Positions 38,131 to 49,391 of a DNA stretch of 64,000 nt are shown here, one piece after another. Source of the stretch: Ascaphus truei (lineage: Eukaryota > Chordata > Amphibia > Anura > Ascaphidae). Below the pieces are notes generated by a model. It did not search any database and was not told where the DNA came from. It saw nothing but the letters and a program-made list of their open reading frames with translations. How positions within the stretch are numbered: position 1 is the first letter of the stretch; each line of letters begins with the position of its first letter. The position numbers and the translations under genes are program-made. The DNA lies in the NCBI GenBank assembly GCA_036426205.1, contig CM071568.1, forward strand, positions 49,254,301-49,318,300, written 5' to 3'.

Positions 38131-39093
38131 AAGCAGGGCTTTATGACTCCAGAGTACTACAACCCGTGGGAAGCCAGGCACATTAGCTAGTAGTACAGTA
38201 AATAAAACATTGGTTCAGACATCAAATATAAGTTAAAAGAAGATTATGAAATGGGTAGAATTGGAAAAAAAAGTGACCAAACTTAACTGTGTAAACATGG
38301 CATGTGAATGGGAGCTGTCGCTTGTAGGGGGGAGGGGGAAACACGTTTTACCCCATAACTATCAAAAGGGAACAAGACATTTCTCACAACTAAGGGGTTT
38401 AAAGTGTAGACTGTGAGATTCCAATCCATACATAATCAAGAGCACCATTCAACTAAATGTAGACCGCTGCTCTGCACATTGTACTGTACTTTTATACAAT
38501 AAAACGTGTGCTGCTATAGAAAAGGCTACAGTAGTAATAGGAATAGAACATCTATACGTTATCGATGCAGCATGGACAATTCTTCACATTTCATATAATG
38601 GGATCTGGGGAGATCGTTAAGCGACTTCACATTTCAGTTTGGTTTCAACATTTGAGTGAATAAAATGGCTTGGTTGTAATGGCTTATATTTAAAGTAAAT
38701 CAAAGTTTAACTTCAAAGCTACATCACACCCACTGCATCAGTCACTCGGATTATCACAGGATATCAGCTGTCAGCCTGAATCTCAGGATCGCGCACAATT
38801 AAGCTTCATGGAACAATACTTTGGTGCTGGACAGGGAATAAGAAGAACTTTCAACTAAGAACATCGAGCGCAAGTAAATCAATAAATGTAGTAAAAAATA
38901 AAGTTTTTACATTTCATTTGCTAGCTGAAATAATTATCCTTTAGAAGTCGCCAAGTAATAGACATTAAAAAGTATAGCTGCTATTAGCATCACAATTGCC
39001 CAAGCGTCTATAAAATGGAAATCAAATTGTTTTAACATGTAGATGAACGTGTATATGATACAGTGATGGTTGACATGGCATTATGAGTGAAAC
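38131..39093. other. esrp1 intron, nothing recognised
   Basis: Ordinary AT-rich intron with a G-rich run near 38318-38337. Confidence 0.35.
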
Positions 39094-39841
39094 TGTAAGT
39101 AATCGGGGAACACGTATTCCCTCTTTACCCGTCTCTGCACAGACCTCCTTTCTGGCACCAGCGCGCGCCCCTGCTCTGCTTAGAGCACACGCGCAGCTCT
39201 TCTAGTGCTGCCATGGAGCTTAGCTCCGCCCCCTCGGATGTGCCGCTCTTCTCTCACGCGTTGCGTGCTCACGTGACGTCGTGCACCACTCCCCAGCTGC
39301 GAGGCAACTAATCTTGTGCCACTTTACTCCTGCAGCCTATCGCGGCTCCCGCTGGGGCAGTGCCTCCTGTCCTATTGGCCCACGCAAGCTACTTATACCC
39401 TGCTCATGCTCAGAGTCATTGCTGGGCATAACTTGCTGTAGCCTTGTGCTCATGCGTCTGTTGCTTTTGTCTTGCGCTCTCTTTCAGTTTTTGGATTCTA
39501 TGTGTACTGACCCGGCTTGACTACTGAACCCCCTCTGGATATCGACCCCGGCTTACCCTCGACTACGTGCATCTCTCCAACCCAGACCATGGCTCTACAG
39601 ACTTCTACGATTCTGATATCTCCAACCCCAGACCACGGCTTAATGGACTTCCACTATTCTGATCTCTCCATCCCAAGACCTTGGCAAGTATCTGGACTAA
39701 CCCGCTGTCTCCAACCCAGACCCGGCTACTTTGACAATCCGCATGCCAGGCACGCTTCAGCTGCTGTGGGTGTGTGGTTCTATACTTCCCCCACCTCAGT
39801 ACCGGGGTCCTGTCTTGCTCGTGGGTAGTGCAAGCGTTACA
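39094..39841 (+). mobile_element. solo LTR, 748 bp, third family
   Basis: TGTAAGTAATCGGGG to CAAGCGTTACA, flanked by GAAAC (39089-39093) and GAAAT (39842-39846), 4 of 5 matching. The 5' third is CpG-rich (GCGCGCGCC, GTGACGTCGTG). TACTTATACCC near 39390 could be its TATA. Open frames of 79 and 103 codons cross it but carry no domain. Sequence is unlike the TGTAGC LTRs. Confidence 0.78.
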
Positions 39842-40125
39842 GAAATAAACTGGACTGAAGTCTCATGATGACCAGGAGACAGCTTGGTAATGCTTCTGAC
39901 AGGACACAGACTTATTGTATACTTGTTCTTGTGCAGAACAGGGACATTGTATGGATCTCTATACATAGCTAGTGGTATCTTCATTAAGTGGGGTTATGAC
40001 CGACAGATCTCTAAAGCAGAGCCAGCCGGGTTTATCCAGGGATTGGGAAGGAAAGGTGACATCCGCACGGCTGTCTACTGACCATTTCATTCAGCTTAAC
40101 GTAAGATTTCAGATTTGTAGGAGAG

Positions 40126-40261
40126 CAGGGGTGGCCAACTCCAGTCGTCAAGGGCCTCAACAGAGTAACAGAGTCACTTACTGAGCCACCTGCACCAAAG
40201 CATGGATATAATGAATACCGGACCTGTTGGTGGCCCTGGTGACTAGAGTTGGCCACCCCTG
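40126..40261. mobile_element. hAT-type MITE (CAGGGGYGGCC family), copy 2
   Basis: The ends are CAGGGGTGGCCAACTCCAGT and, inverted, CAGGGGTGGCCAACTCTAGT. The flanks TAGGAGAG and TAGTAGTG match at 6 of 8. Confidence 0.85.
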
Positions 40262-40457
40262 TAGTAGTGTATTTTAAATTAGTTGAGTGGAAGAATGCAT
40301 TCCTTAGCAGTCTACTGCTCCATAAAGAGGAGTGTAATATTGCCACAGGGAAAGTTTAACTATGGAATAGGCAGAACCTTTGGAATGTTCTTGCCGATCG
40401 TTACGATATATTTGGAATGCGCAGATGTTTAAGGATGGAAATAGCTGCATTTACCTG

Positions 40458-40480
40458 GTGTGTGTGTGTGTGTGTGTGTA
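40458..40480. repeat. (GT)n microsatellite
   Basis: About 11 dinucleotides, uninterrupted. Confidence 0.9.
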
Positions 40481-40894
40481 AAACAGTTCAATTGTTTGGC
40501 TCAATAGCTGCATGCACAGTTATTGCATTTTTGTGTTATACTAAAACTTGGGATGTGTTAAGCTGAAGCAGATTTCATTAGGCAGTGAAAGTAATTGCAA
40601 TTGTCATTTGTTATCACTTTTTTTTTTTTTAAACAATAAATAGTCACTGATGACTTGTCGCACAGAAATGTATATACCATGTGCATCAACATGCTGGCTC
40701 ACAATTTTGGAATGGGTCAGCAAGATACTTCTATAAGGTGTCAGAATAAAGAAATCCAGTGATCTAGGTATCCGTTTAACATGGATCAGCATCCAGTAGA
40801 CCTCTTCTCAATGCTATACTTACACTCCAATTCAATAACAGCGCAGTCACACTACACCAGAGTATTGGTCAAAACATTCCTTGAAGGATACAAC

Positions 40895-41006
40895 TTGCCA
40901 TTGCTGCGATATCCAGGTCACTCGTATCGCTCGTTCCAGGGCAGCACTTCTTGAATTCTTTTTGCAGGTCAAAAAATGAGTAGAAACATTCAGGAAGTAA
41001 TATGTT
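40895..41006 (-). CDS. esrp1: esrp1 exon: N-terminal domain, weak donor
   Basis: The minus strand encodes [18 protein letters not shown], then [19 protein letters not shown], matching the ESRP1 segment with [20 protein letters not shown]. The acceptor is good (CCCTCAACAG). The donor is inferred as GTTGTA because 112 bases leave phase 1, which the next exon requires. The junction then reads AAMA-N-LNLEK, one residue shorter than I remember for mammals. The exact 3' edge is the least certain boundary in the gene. The open frame read through this exon on another phase is a shadow. Confidence 0.88.
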
Positions 41007-41479
41007 CTGTTGAGGGCAAAAAAAAAGACAGCAGTTATATCATCCACATAGACAAAATGCTGTAGTAAGCGTAACACTGTTCAGAAGAGCCACTGGCAAG
41101 GGCAGAGGAGAAGCCATCCCGAGAAGACCTCGACATAAACTGGTTAACTTATTATGGCATCTGTTTAAGCAAAACTGCCAAGTTTATCATATACAGCAGG
41201 GACAAAAGACCATTATTCTCAGTGTAACAGCAAACCTGAAGTTTTCTTTGCAATGCAGTAACAAAAATGTAGATTTAACCAACAATGAATTTCAGCTTTT
41301 GACAACACTGCAAAGAACACCTTTCACTTTTGGGGTAAGTAGTGAAAACATGTTTTGCATGAACCATTACTCCTATTCTTAAACAATTGCTTGTCTCACA
41401 ATCCCAGCTTAGATGATGGTTAGATGACAATAGCAGATTTAAATATCTATGTTTAAAGAGACAGTTGTATGCGCGGTAT
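41007..41479. other. esrp1 intron, nothing recognised
   Basis: Ordinary AT-rich intron directly upstream, on the minus strand, of the exon at 40895-41006. Confidence 0.4.
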
Positions 41480-42575
41480 GTATGTACTGTATATCTTTAT
41501 TTGTATAGCCCCCTCCATGTACATTCACAGCAGTAGTAGACAACACAAATGACATGGACTGTAATATATAATGTGTGTAAGCGCTTCAAACATTAAAGTA
41601 AACAGAGAATGGAGCCCCTGACCCAGGTGGGCTCACAATCCAAGCGATTTGTAGGGGGAACTTACCGGGAAACAGTAGGAAGGTGTTACGGGAAGAGCGT
41701 ATGCAAGAGCGAGTACTTAGGAGCTTCATTAAAGAGTCGCGTTTTGAGATGGGCTTTGAAGGTGGGGAGAAGGTGCTTAGCAGATATTGAGGGGAAGGGC
41801 ATTCCAGAGGTGCACGGCAGCAAGTGAGAAAGGGTTCAGGCAGGAGAGCGCTTTAGATGAAAAAGGAGTCGTCCGAAGACAACCTCGAGCAGAACGCAAG
41901 AGCAAAGCAGGGTTATAGCGAGAAAGTATGGCTGAGATAAGGAAGAGCAGGGGAGTGTAGAATGAATGTCACGAGATACTTTGGCGAGGAATGTTTTTGT
42001 GGAGGGGGCAGTGTGGAAACCATATTGTAGGTTTAGGAGAGCTTAAAAGTCAAGAAGAAGGAATAGAAAAGACAATGCAAGGCGTTTAAGGGTCAAATGC
42101 AGGAAAGAGAGAGGGCAGTAGTGCAGAAACAATTTTTTCATTGGGAATCCTGTACATACAAAATTAGTCAAATACATACCCATAATGTAAAAATGTAACC
42201 CAGGTCTCCCTCCCATCACATATATCTCTAATTCCAGCCCCCATTAGAGAAACAGATAGGGAATTATTTTTGAGAACGGGTGTCATCTTTACATAATTGA
42301 AGGAGGTGGGAAAAAGTACCAGAGCATTTATATGGAAGAGTTGAAAATGTGGACGAGTGTAGGGATTAGAGTGGAAGCATGAGGTTTGAGGAAATGGGAG
42401 GGGGAAGGGTAAAGGGTACAAGTGGTAAAGGGAGAGGAGAGCAACAGAGTCCCTTCCTCCTCTGTGATAGAGGAGAGAGGGGATACTTTGGCAAATTAAA
42501 TACACCTTAGCCTTGAAAAAGTCAGCAAAGTCTTGAGATATAGTGGGGGGAGGAGGGGTGGAAATCAACATACAG
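41480..42575 (-). mobile_element. L2 LINE fragment, decayed (3' end plus inner piece)
   Basis: The minus strand shows the tail end (TATATCTTTATTTGTATAGC read on plus), then the FKAHLKTRLF-type C-terminus around 41730. At 42490-42575 the frame reads ISQDFADFFKAKVYLICQS, matching [19 protein letters not shown] of the L2 at 50776. The RT core between is missing or scrambled. Confidence 0.75.
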
Positions 42576-42640
42576 GGGGAGGTCTGAGAAGGCAGTCAAA
42601 GGAACAGAACAAGCTTCATGGGTAACACTTGTTAGTGTTA

Positions 42641-42953
42641 GCCTGCGCTTATAGTCCTAGCTACAGCGATGGCGTGCAGCCGCAAAGCAAGTACTAGCAG
42701 TCCATTGTGGGTGCCCATAGTGGGCGCAACCATGACGGTGCTGCGTAGCAACGTTCTAGTCGTGATCTCTGAAGTCAAACAAATTTGGGGTTTTCAGTGA
42801 TCGCAGTGGCACATGAGCGGTTCAGCCAATGAGGGCGAAACGCTCACGGTCACGCCTCTGCCATGCCCCCTGTACAGACTTCTGCACAATAGCTATACCT
42901 ATGTCGACGGATGATGTCACACGGTCGCCTCAGCAAGTACTATAGCCGTAGCC
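42641..42953. mobile_element. CpG-rich PIF/Harbinger-type MITE
   Basis: The left end GCCTGCGCTTATAGTCC follows TTA. The inverted right end is GGCTACGGCTATAGTAC, followed by TTTAG. It shares the GCTTATAG end with 3930 and 29069. Confidence 0.7.
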
Positions 42954-44200
42954 TTTAGTGAGGAAATGTAGTTTTGTTTTGCCTTGGAGATATTATGTAT
43001 TAGCTAGAAAAGAAAGAACCCCTTTGTGTGACACTAGAGAACACCCTAGAATGTGCAAACCAAAGTTTATTAGTAAATTGTTATAAAAAAAAAAATGTTT
43101 GGAAGTAACAACGGTAAAAAGACAAAAGAATAATAAAATCAATTAAAAATGGATAAAGGCGTGTAGGCGTATGTGTGCTACTGATCAGGCTTGTAGCGGT
43201 GTGCGTAGAATTTATAGTATACTAGCACCCAAAGTTAATAGACTGCACATAAAATGCCTATTAAAGTTTTAATAGTCAGATCAGGGTCTGGCTACTTAAT
43301 ATCCTGTCACTATTGAACCTTGTATATACTTAAACTGTATAAAGTCCTTAATACTGTGATCCATTCTATCTAGTTGCTGAATTATAACCCAAAGTTGTGC
43401 GTAGGAACTCAGTATTGAAACATCTCACCATTAAACAGTTGTTGGTAAGCTGTTTAGTTGGGTTGTACTTCAAGTAGCACTTCAATGAAATGACAAAGTA
43501 GCTACTATAGTATATAGCCGCAGGGAACAACAGATAGTGATACTTGTAACCTCATGTTACACTGTTAGAATACTTAAATCTACTGTTGCTATTCTTCTAA
43601 GTATTGTAAGTATATAGCTAAATTTGTCAGAGCGCTGTTGTTGCCATTAGATGACCACTTGGAGAGAGAGGAGAGAAGAGCCAGAAGCATAGGAACCCAC
43701 GTGTGGGCAATATTTAGCTTGGGATGAGAAGTGACTACATACTAATGGATCTATCAAAGTGGGGGTCCATTTAGCGGTCATTTGAACCCGTGGACCCAGT
43801 GTTTCTGCAATAGCCCCACGCTCCAGAAGGACTTGCCAATGCTTCTGAAGAATAGTGTGTATATTATTCCACTGCGTAGAGAAAGTCGTAATGAATCGAA
43901 CTGGATTCTGCAAATCGCCTTTTGAGTCGCCCCTGTGTTGGGGTACTCAAAGTGTGTCCCGGTTGCTTTTCAAAGCCCTCTTGTATGCACGTCTACAGCA
44001 TCTTCTGCTATATCCTCTTTCTAGTAACACATTCTCTTGCTCCCTGACTCCATTCTAAGAAAGTCAGACTGTGGAACAGTCTCGCCGTAGGCGGAGCATC
44101 TGACCAACAGGAATCCCAATCTTCAGGGTATGTAGGGTGGCAGCTACTAAAATGCAGCAAACTATTAGTGGCAGTTAACTTCCCGAGGTGCTCATATGCC
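42954..44200. other. esrp1 intron, possible Penelope-type flank
   Basis: No coding feature. AT-rich with an A run at 43084-43096. It may be part of the same Penelope-type insertion as 44202-44456, but no domain supports this. Confidence 0.3.
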
Positions 44201-44201
44201 A

Positions 44202-44456
44202 TTATCCAGCTGTGTATTTCTTATGTACTAATGTTTGGACTTCATTATAGAGGGTCTTTATTTGCTGGTTCCTTATCAGGGTCTCACTGTTCTCTCCACT
44301 GATACGCGTTTCGGTTTGTTTTTTTGCTGCTAGACTGCTTTTCCTTAGTACCCCGCATATTTCACACACCTTTTGTATTTTTGTCCCCGGGTACATGCCC
44401 ACGTTTTTCTTGAGGTGGTCGTAGTGACTGCCCCTCGTGATTAATGGTCTCCACAC
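44202..44456 (-). mobile_element. Penelope-type terminal region (minus strand)
   Basis: The minus strand carries CTAAGGA ... CCGAAACGCGTATCAG, the GAAACGCGT word typical of these element ends, then ACCCTGATAAGGAACC and AATAAAGACCCTC. An 84-codon frame spans it without a recognisable domain. Confidence 0.4.
44302..44348 (-). ncRNA. degenerate hammerhead-core-like motif
   Basis: Minus strand CTAAGGA (for CTGANGA), a 28-nt stem-II region, then CGAAACGCGT. The core is damaged at the third position, so a functional ribozyme is unlikely. Confidence 0.25.
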
Positions 44457-46714
44457 TTCATTTATTTAGATGAGGTTTTCCATTCTATGCACCTTATCTT
44501 GGGTGCTTTGCCTGCTGATGCTCTTTTTTCTGTTTTTATATATTTTTTGTGTGCGTAGTTGTGTCCCATAAATGTTTTCATATTTTCTCTATACCCCCGA
44601 GTGCCCTTGTCTTCAGTGGGAGGTTATCTGCCTATTCTGTTAGGCTTCCTCTCCTTTTTGGATTCTTACCCTTGCACCCTAGGTGCACCCCAGGTCGATT
44701 GATGCATTGTGGTTGGGGTTTTGTTTTATATTGGTTTAGGATAGTGCGGTTCTGTCCAAATGTATTTATCAAATATTCATTATTGCATTTGAAAAAAAAA
44801 ATCTCGTGTGTGATTAAGAGTTTTGAAAAAATATGGCAATAGGTGAAATACTTAATGGCAGAAATTGTTAGCTGAATGCACCATCTGTGATTACAATTTT
44901 TTTTTTAATTTAGACCAAACACATGTTACTTTAAATCTTCAAGTACATTTTCTGTTTAATGGACATATTGATGTAAAACTTGTTTTTTTTTTGGGGTGGG
45001 GGGGGAAGTATTATACTGTGACTGCTTTCTACCTCACCACTGATCACTGCAGTCTACCACCTAATACATTATTTTATCAGTTATTATTTACCCCATAAAA
45101 GCCCAGGCGGAACAAAACCAGCATGTATGATTTTTATTGTGTGCAGTTAAACTTCTAGGTCTGAATTTACAGAGCTAATAAGCAAATATGAAATCGTTAA
45201 ACAACCATTAAAATTGTAACAAATGGCTAAATAAGATCACTTTTTATTCTGATCCTTATTTGTAATGAATGAATGTAAAAAGTAGCATTAAGTAATTAAA
45301 GAAAATAAGGACAATAAATAGTACAGTAACCCCTTCAGTTAGAGGAGGAAGCAATGAATTGGTATCGATCATCACCGAGCAATGGCTGCACTAGCACTGA
45401 AGACCCCTACAACATTCATGCGAATAATCACAGGTTTTTTTATGGAACAGAAATCATTAATTTCTATAGCATATATTAACAACTATTTATATATCACTTG
45501 TCTCCCAATGGGACTCAAAGCACCTCACAGTTAGAAAAACGGAAAAAGAACACCTTTAAGGTTATAAACGAGACCAAACACAAGGAAAGATAATACAGGA
45601 TGGGACGGCACTGTAGCTATTAAACTGACATTGAAGAAGGGTTTAACATTTTAATTGTGATCGGACCATTCTGCAATTGAACAAATACAGACTCTGATTA
45701 AAATGGCATAATGTAGTCCATTGGTCTGTATTGCACAGTCCACCAAAGACAAGTTCCTTGTAAAAGCATTTAAAAAAAAATCAGCAGTTCCTGTTACCCT
45801 TCGGTCAAGAATTGTAATGCTTTCTACACGGATTTCTCGTTTTCATCTGCTTCTGGGCTGCAGGAAGGAGTGGGAATGAACATAAATACAAATATAGGAT
45901 AAGTATCTGTTGTCTAAATTCAGCAGAGGTTGAACGTGATGGACATGTCTTTTCAATCTATGTGACTACGATAAATAGGAATGAGACCAGTGACATTTTA
46001 ATGTTTTCTTTCCGCCCTAGTTTAAATGAGTTTTTTGAAAAGAAAAATGCATTTTTGGAACAATGATTGAAGTTTCTACCTCTTCAGGAACAAATTATTA
46101 TTATGAATATTTTTTTAAATCTACAGGTAACTACACAGAATTAAACACAATTCAAGAATAAGTGAATTTTAGAGTAGAAATAGCAAGTTGTGCCTGTATT
46201 TGTAGTGTTGGCTGGGTAGGTGAGGAGTAATGTGCAGATTGATGATATACAAATATTAAAGGTCCTCTGGATCATTTTACGAAGTATCCTTATTAGCAAC
46301 CTGTATTTCCAATGCTGCATAAGTAGGACTACGTGTACATATTATACATGCACAAAGCATTTCTCCAAAGGCAGGTGTCAAGGGGTGCAGGCTTCAACCT
46401 GTAACAATTACAATAGGCAAGTTTCCAGTCTCCTTATTCAACTTAAATCAAAGCTGCGCATTAAGTGGCACTGGTGCATTACAGGAACGGTGGTTGTTCT
46501 CAGTAAAGAAGCTTAGGGAGGATGTTATTATTCTGCACTGTTTCCACTAGGATTTGAAGTACTGATTTTCCACTACTGTCATTCAGCGAGTCCCTATGGC
46601 AAAAGGCAATTACTCCTATTCAGTTCTCATTAAACCTACACCAGAAAAAAATGCAGCACGCAGAGGAACAAAGTAACATTTTTTTTAATTAAAGGGCGTC
46701 TCAGGACCCTACAG
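44457..46714. other. esrp1 intron with small repeat fragments
   Basis: Only short pieces are recognisable: a SINE/LINE-tail word at 45485-45535 and the end of the 22206 repeat family at 45893-45975. T and G runs lie at 44981-45005. Confidence 0.35.
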
Positions 46715-46975
46715 CTGTGAAAATATATGTAATAATAATAATAGTTATTTTGTTTTCTTGCACAGTGCTGGCCGTGTACACAGCACTGTACATAGAAATT
46801 TTTGCAAGCACAAGTCCCTGCCCAGATGAGCTTACAACCTATTTTTTGGTGCCGGAGGCACAGCGAGATAAAGTGACTTACCCAAGGTAACAAGGAGCCG
46901 ACACCGGGATTCAGCCAGACTTCCCTGCTTCAAACTTCGTGTCATTGTTTTCAGGAACAATTCTTTTACTCACAG
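46715..46975 (+). repeat. old SINE-like repeat (copy 2)
   Basis: Runs from a (TAA)n stretch through CACTGTACATAGAAATTTTT, CAGATGAGCTTACAACC, AAAGTGACTTACCCAAGG to ACAAGGAGCCGACACCGG. It aligns with 55005-55200. Confidence 0.6.
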
Positions 46976-46996
46976 AGCCTCTGCTTCAGCCCAAGT

Positions 46997-47080
46997 GGTG
47001 CTATCCCAGAAGCCTTTCTGGCTCCGTAAAACACCTTTACAGTCTTACAGGGCTGTAAGAAGGTCTTCTGGGAGAGCACC
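46997..47080. repeat. palindromic repeat related to 54173
   Basis: GGTGCTATCCCAGAAG at the left and CTTCTGGGAGAGCACC at the right are inverted. The right flank GCTTAGTAAATATGGCC is shared in form with the palindrome at 54173. Confidence 0.6.
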
Positions 47081-47441
47081 GCTTAGTAAATATGGCCTAT
47101 TATCCATTTAGAAACCAGCACCAGTGGGTAGTTAGCGCTCTACATAAGTAACATCAAAAATGAAAGAATAGCTGTAGGCAGATGTGCTGTTTGCAAGTCC
47201 ATGTCCGCATCAATACTCAAGCCCTTTGCTGCCTGGGAAGAACAAAACACATTGCAATGCTGGCTCCACTGCCAAGTGTCAGCAAACTAGTTTCATTGGA
47301 GAAACGCCACATTGAAACGTTCTCAGAAATATAAATTGCACAACTAAGCCCCATCTTGGATATTTAGTACAAGATGCCGTTCATGGTCAAAATGTTAATA
47401 TTACTCTGACAATGAGCAGCACATCTGTATTAACTAGAACT

Positions 47442-47568
47442 GTCGTTTTAACAAGGTGGGTTCAGAGAGAGCCCCAAAAAGATCCCATATCAAGCACTCA
47501 CCTTGGAAGCGAGTTCTTCATTTAGGATCTTTTTTGGGCTCTCTCTGAACCCACCTTGTTAAAACGAC
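47442..47568. repeat. near-perfect inverted repeat with 44-bp arms
   Basis: GTCGTTTTAACAAGGTGGG, TTCAGAGAGAGCCC and the following bases reappear inverted at 47525-47568 with one or two differences. The 40-nt spacer contains CACTCACCTTGGAAGCG. High arm identity suggests a young foldback element or a recent palindrome. Confidence 0.9.
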
Positions 47569-47587
47569 GATTGTTTGTCCTCTAGCA

Positions 47588-47845
47588 CAAGGGGGCACAA
47601 CCTTTTTTCCCTGTGCCCACCTGCCGGCGGTCACCTCACCCCCGCCTTACCCACCTCGGCTCCGGCGTCATGACGTCACGTTGCCATAGCAACGCGTATG
47701 GAGCCAAAGTAAGTAAAGGTTTACAGAGGCCCTGCAGCTCCCCTGGCACTTAATTTAAGTGCCTTCGAGAAGCACGTGGGGCCTCTGTAAACCGCGCGCC
47801 CTCCGCAGGCAGTCTCGGGCGCACCCTCCAGTTTGCGCACCACTG
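47588..47845. mobile_element. hAT MITE, 258 bp
   Basis: The 8-bp duplications CTCTAGCA (47580-47587) and CTATAGCA (47846-47853) differ at one base. The ends are CAAGGGGGCACAACCTTTTT and, inverted, CAGTGGTGCGCAAACTGG, in hAT CAGNGGTGCGCAAA style. The interior is CpG-rich with an inverted TTTACAGAGGCCC/GGGGCCTCTGTAAA pair. Confidence 0.85.
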
Positions 47846-48714
47846 CTATAGCACCCTGTTATATGCCATTATTGATATTAGTATTAGGCTGAGCGGTATG
47901 GTCACTATAATTAGTTAACTAGAACTGCATTTGACCACGTTTTTGTTTTGTGTTTGTTTCTAAAAATTCATTTTTTTTCATGTTTTAGATTTGATTTTTT
48001 ATCAAAACAAGTGAAAAGTTTTTGGATTAGGGGGAGGGGGAAATCTGAATTTGATAGAAAAAAAACCCATAACATGCAATCCGGAGCCGTTTTTTTGCTT
48101 CCAATGTACATGGAAGTAATTATACCATTTGCAAACTATTTCGTAAAAAAAATAATTATATATAAAACAAAAATATAGATCAGCGCTAAAGTGTTCACGT
48201 ATAAATGAATTTAAATGGTATCTGAAAATGTGGGAACCTCCAGTTCGCTTTCTCCCTTGAAGCTCCCAAAATTGAGCACCAGCGGTTGGTAAAGATCCGA
48301 TACCATGTTCTAGTAAGGCGATTGTTTCACTTTTTGTTTGTGTGTTTTTATTTGCAATCCTCTTTTTATATATAATAAACAGATTTATACAACGCTTTTT
48401 TTTTTAGACACACAGACACGTACACACACTATGTATACTGGTGAGTAGAGAGTTCATATGGTGAACCATAGTAATATTATTATATCATATTAAAAGCCAG
48501 TAGATAAGGGTGTCTGTTATTAAGTAATAACTATTAACTTGTAAACCCCAACTAACCCCTAATTAACTGGTACAATCAGACTAGTTAAATGTATTCTTCT
48601 AAATTCTGGCTCTGAGTATGAGACAGGCCAGATGGTGGTCCTGCTCGATATAGATATAGATATATCCCTAACCCGAAGTGTCAAGAGGTAATCATTTGAT
48701 GGGAAAAGCCAATT

Positions 48715-49391
48715 AAAAAAATACCAGTGTGTCACACAATTTAATAATGCGGCCTGGAAAATTAGATCTATTCTAAATAAACATTGGCCAATTACAGTAT
48801 GTTAAATGATCCAATTATCGGTATAGAGTTGCCTTTGAAAATACCAGTTGTATTTCAAAAAGCACACAATGTGAAAACATTGATAGCTCCAAGTAAACTA
48901 AAAAATATAAAGAACAACATCATGATGGGTAAACCTATAAATTGTCATTTCTAGTGTGGAAAAACAAAATGTTTGACATGCAAGCACCTTAATAAAACTG
49001 ATCAAGTTAGATCCCACTCCAATGGTTCTATGCATCCAGTACAAGGCAGGATTAACTGTTTATCTGCATTCATTGTCTAGATTATTGGTTGCCCTTGTGG
49101 CTTCCAATAAATAGGGTGGACAGCGAGTACCCCGATTATGCTTGTTTGGAACACCGCCGAAATATTATACATGGTTTATAGTCACACAGCTTATCCAGAC
49201 ACTACATGGATAAGCATAACAAAGATCCTGCTTCACTATTGGTAATGGGTGTTGAAGCAATGGGGTCCTCCTTACTTAGTGGTGATAGACATAAAAGATT
49301 AAATCTTAGAGAGACATATTGGATTTATGTACTTGACACACTATTTCCAAAAGGTCTAAATGCGTGTATAGATATTAGCACTGTAGTTTGA
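48715..49391 (+). pseudogene. Penelope-like element, thumb-to-GIY-YIG endonuclease relic
   Basis: Plus-strand frames read ITQFNNAAWKIRSILNKHWP, LPLKIPVVFQKAHNVKTLI, APSKLKNIKNN, CGKTKCLTCKH, IIGCPCGF, and finally GDRHKRLNLRETYWIYVLDT then LFPKGLN. This matches the region after the reverse transcriptase and the C-terminal GIY-YIG endonuclease of Penelope-like elements: the CxxC linker, CPCG and the RExxWIYxLxTLxPxGLN end. Stops and frameshifts interrupt it. The RT core is absent, so the copy is 5'-truncated. Confidence 0.8.

Noticed and set aside
39281..39828. 79- and 103-codon ORFs at 39 kb
   Set aside because: They lie inside a solo LTR with target duplications and show no domain.
40847..41077. 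Minus-strand ORF of 76 codons over the esrp1 exon
   Set aside because: It is a different phase from the conserved [12 protein letters not shown] reading. The true exon is 40895-41006.
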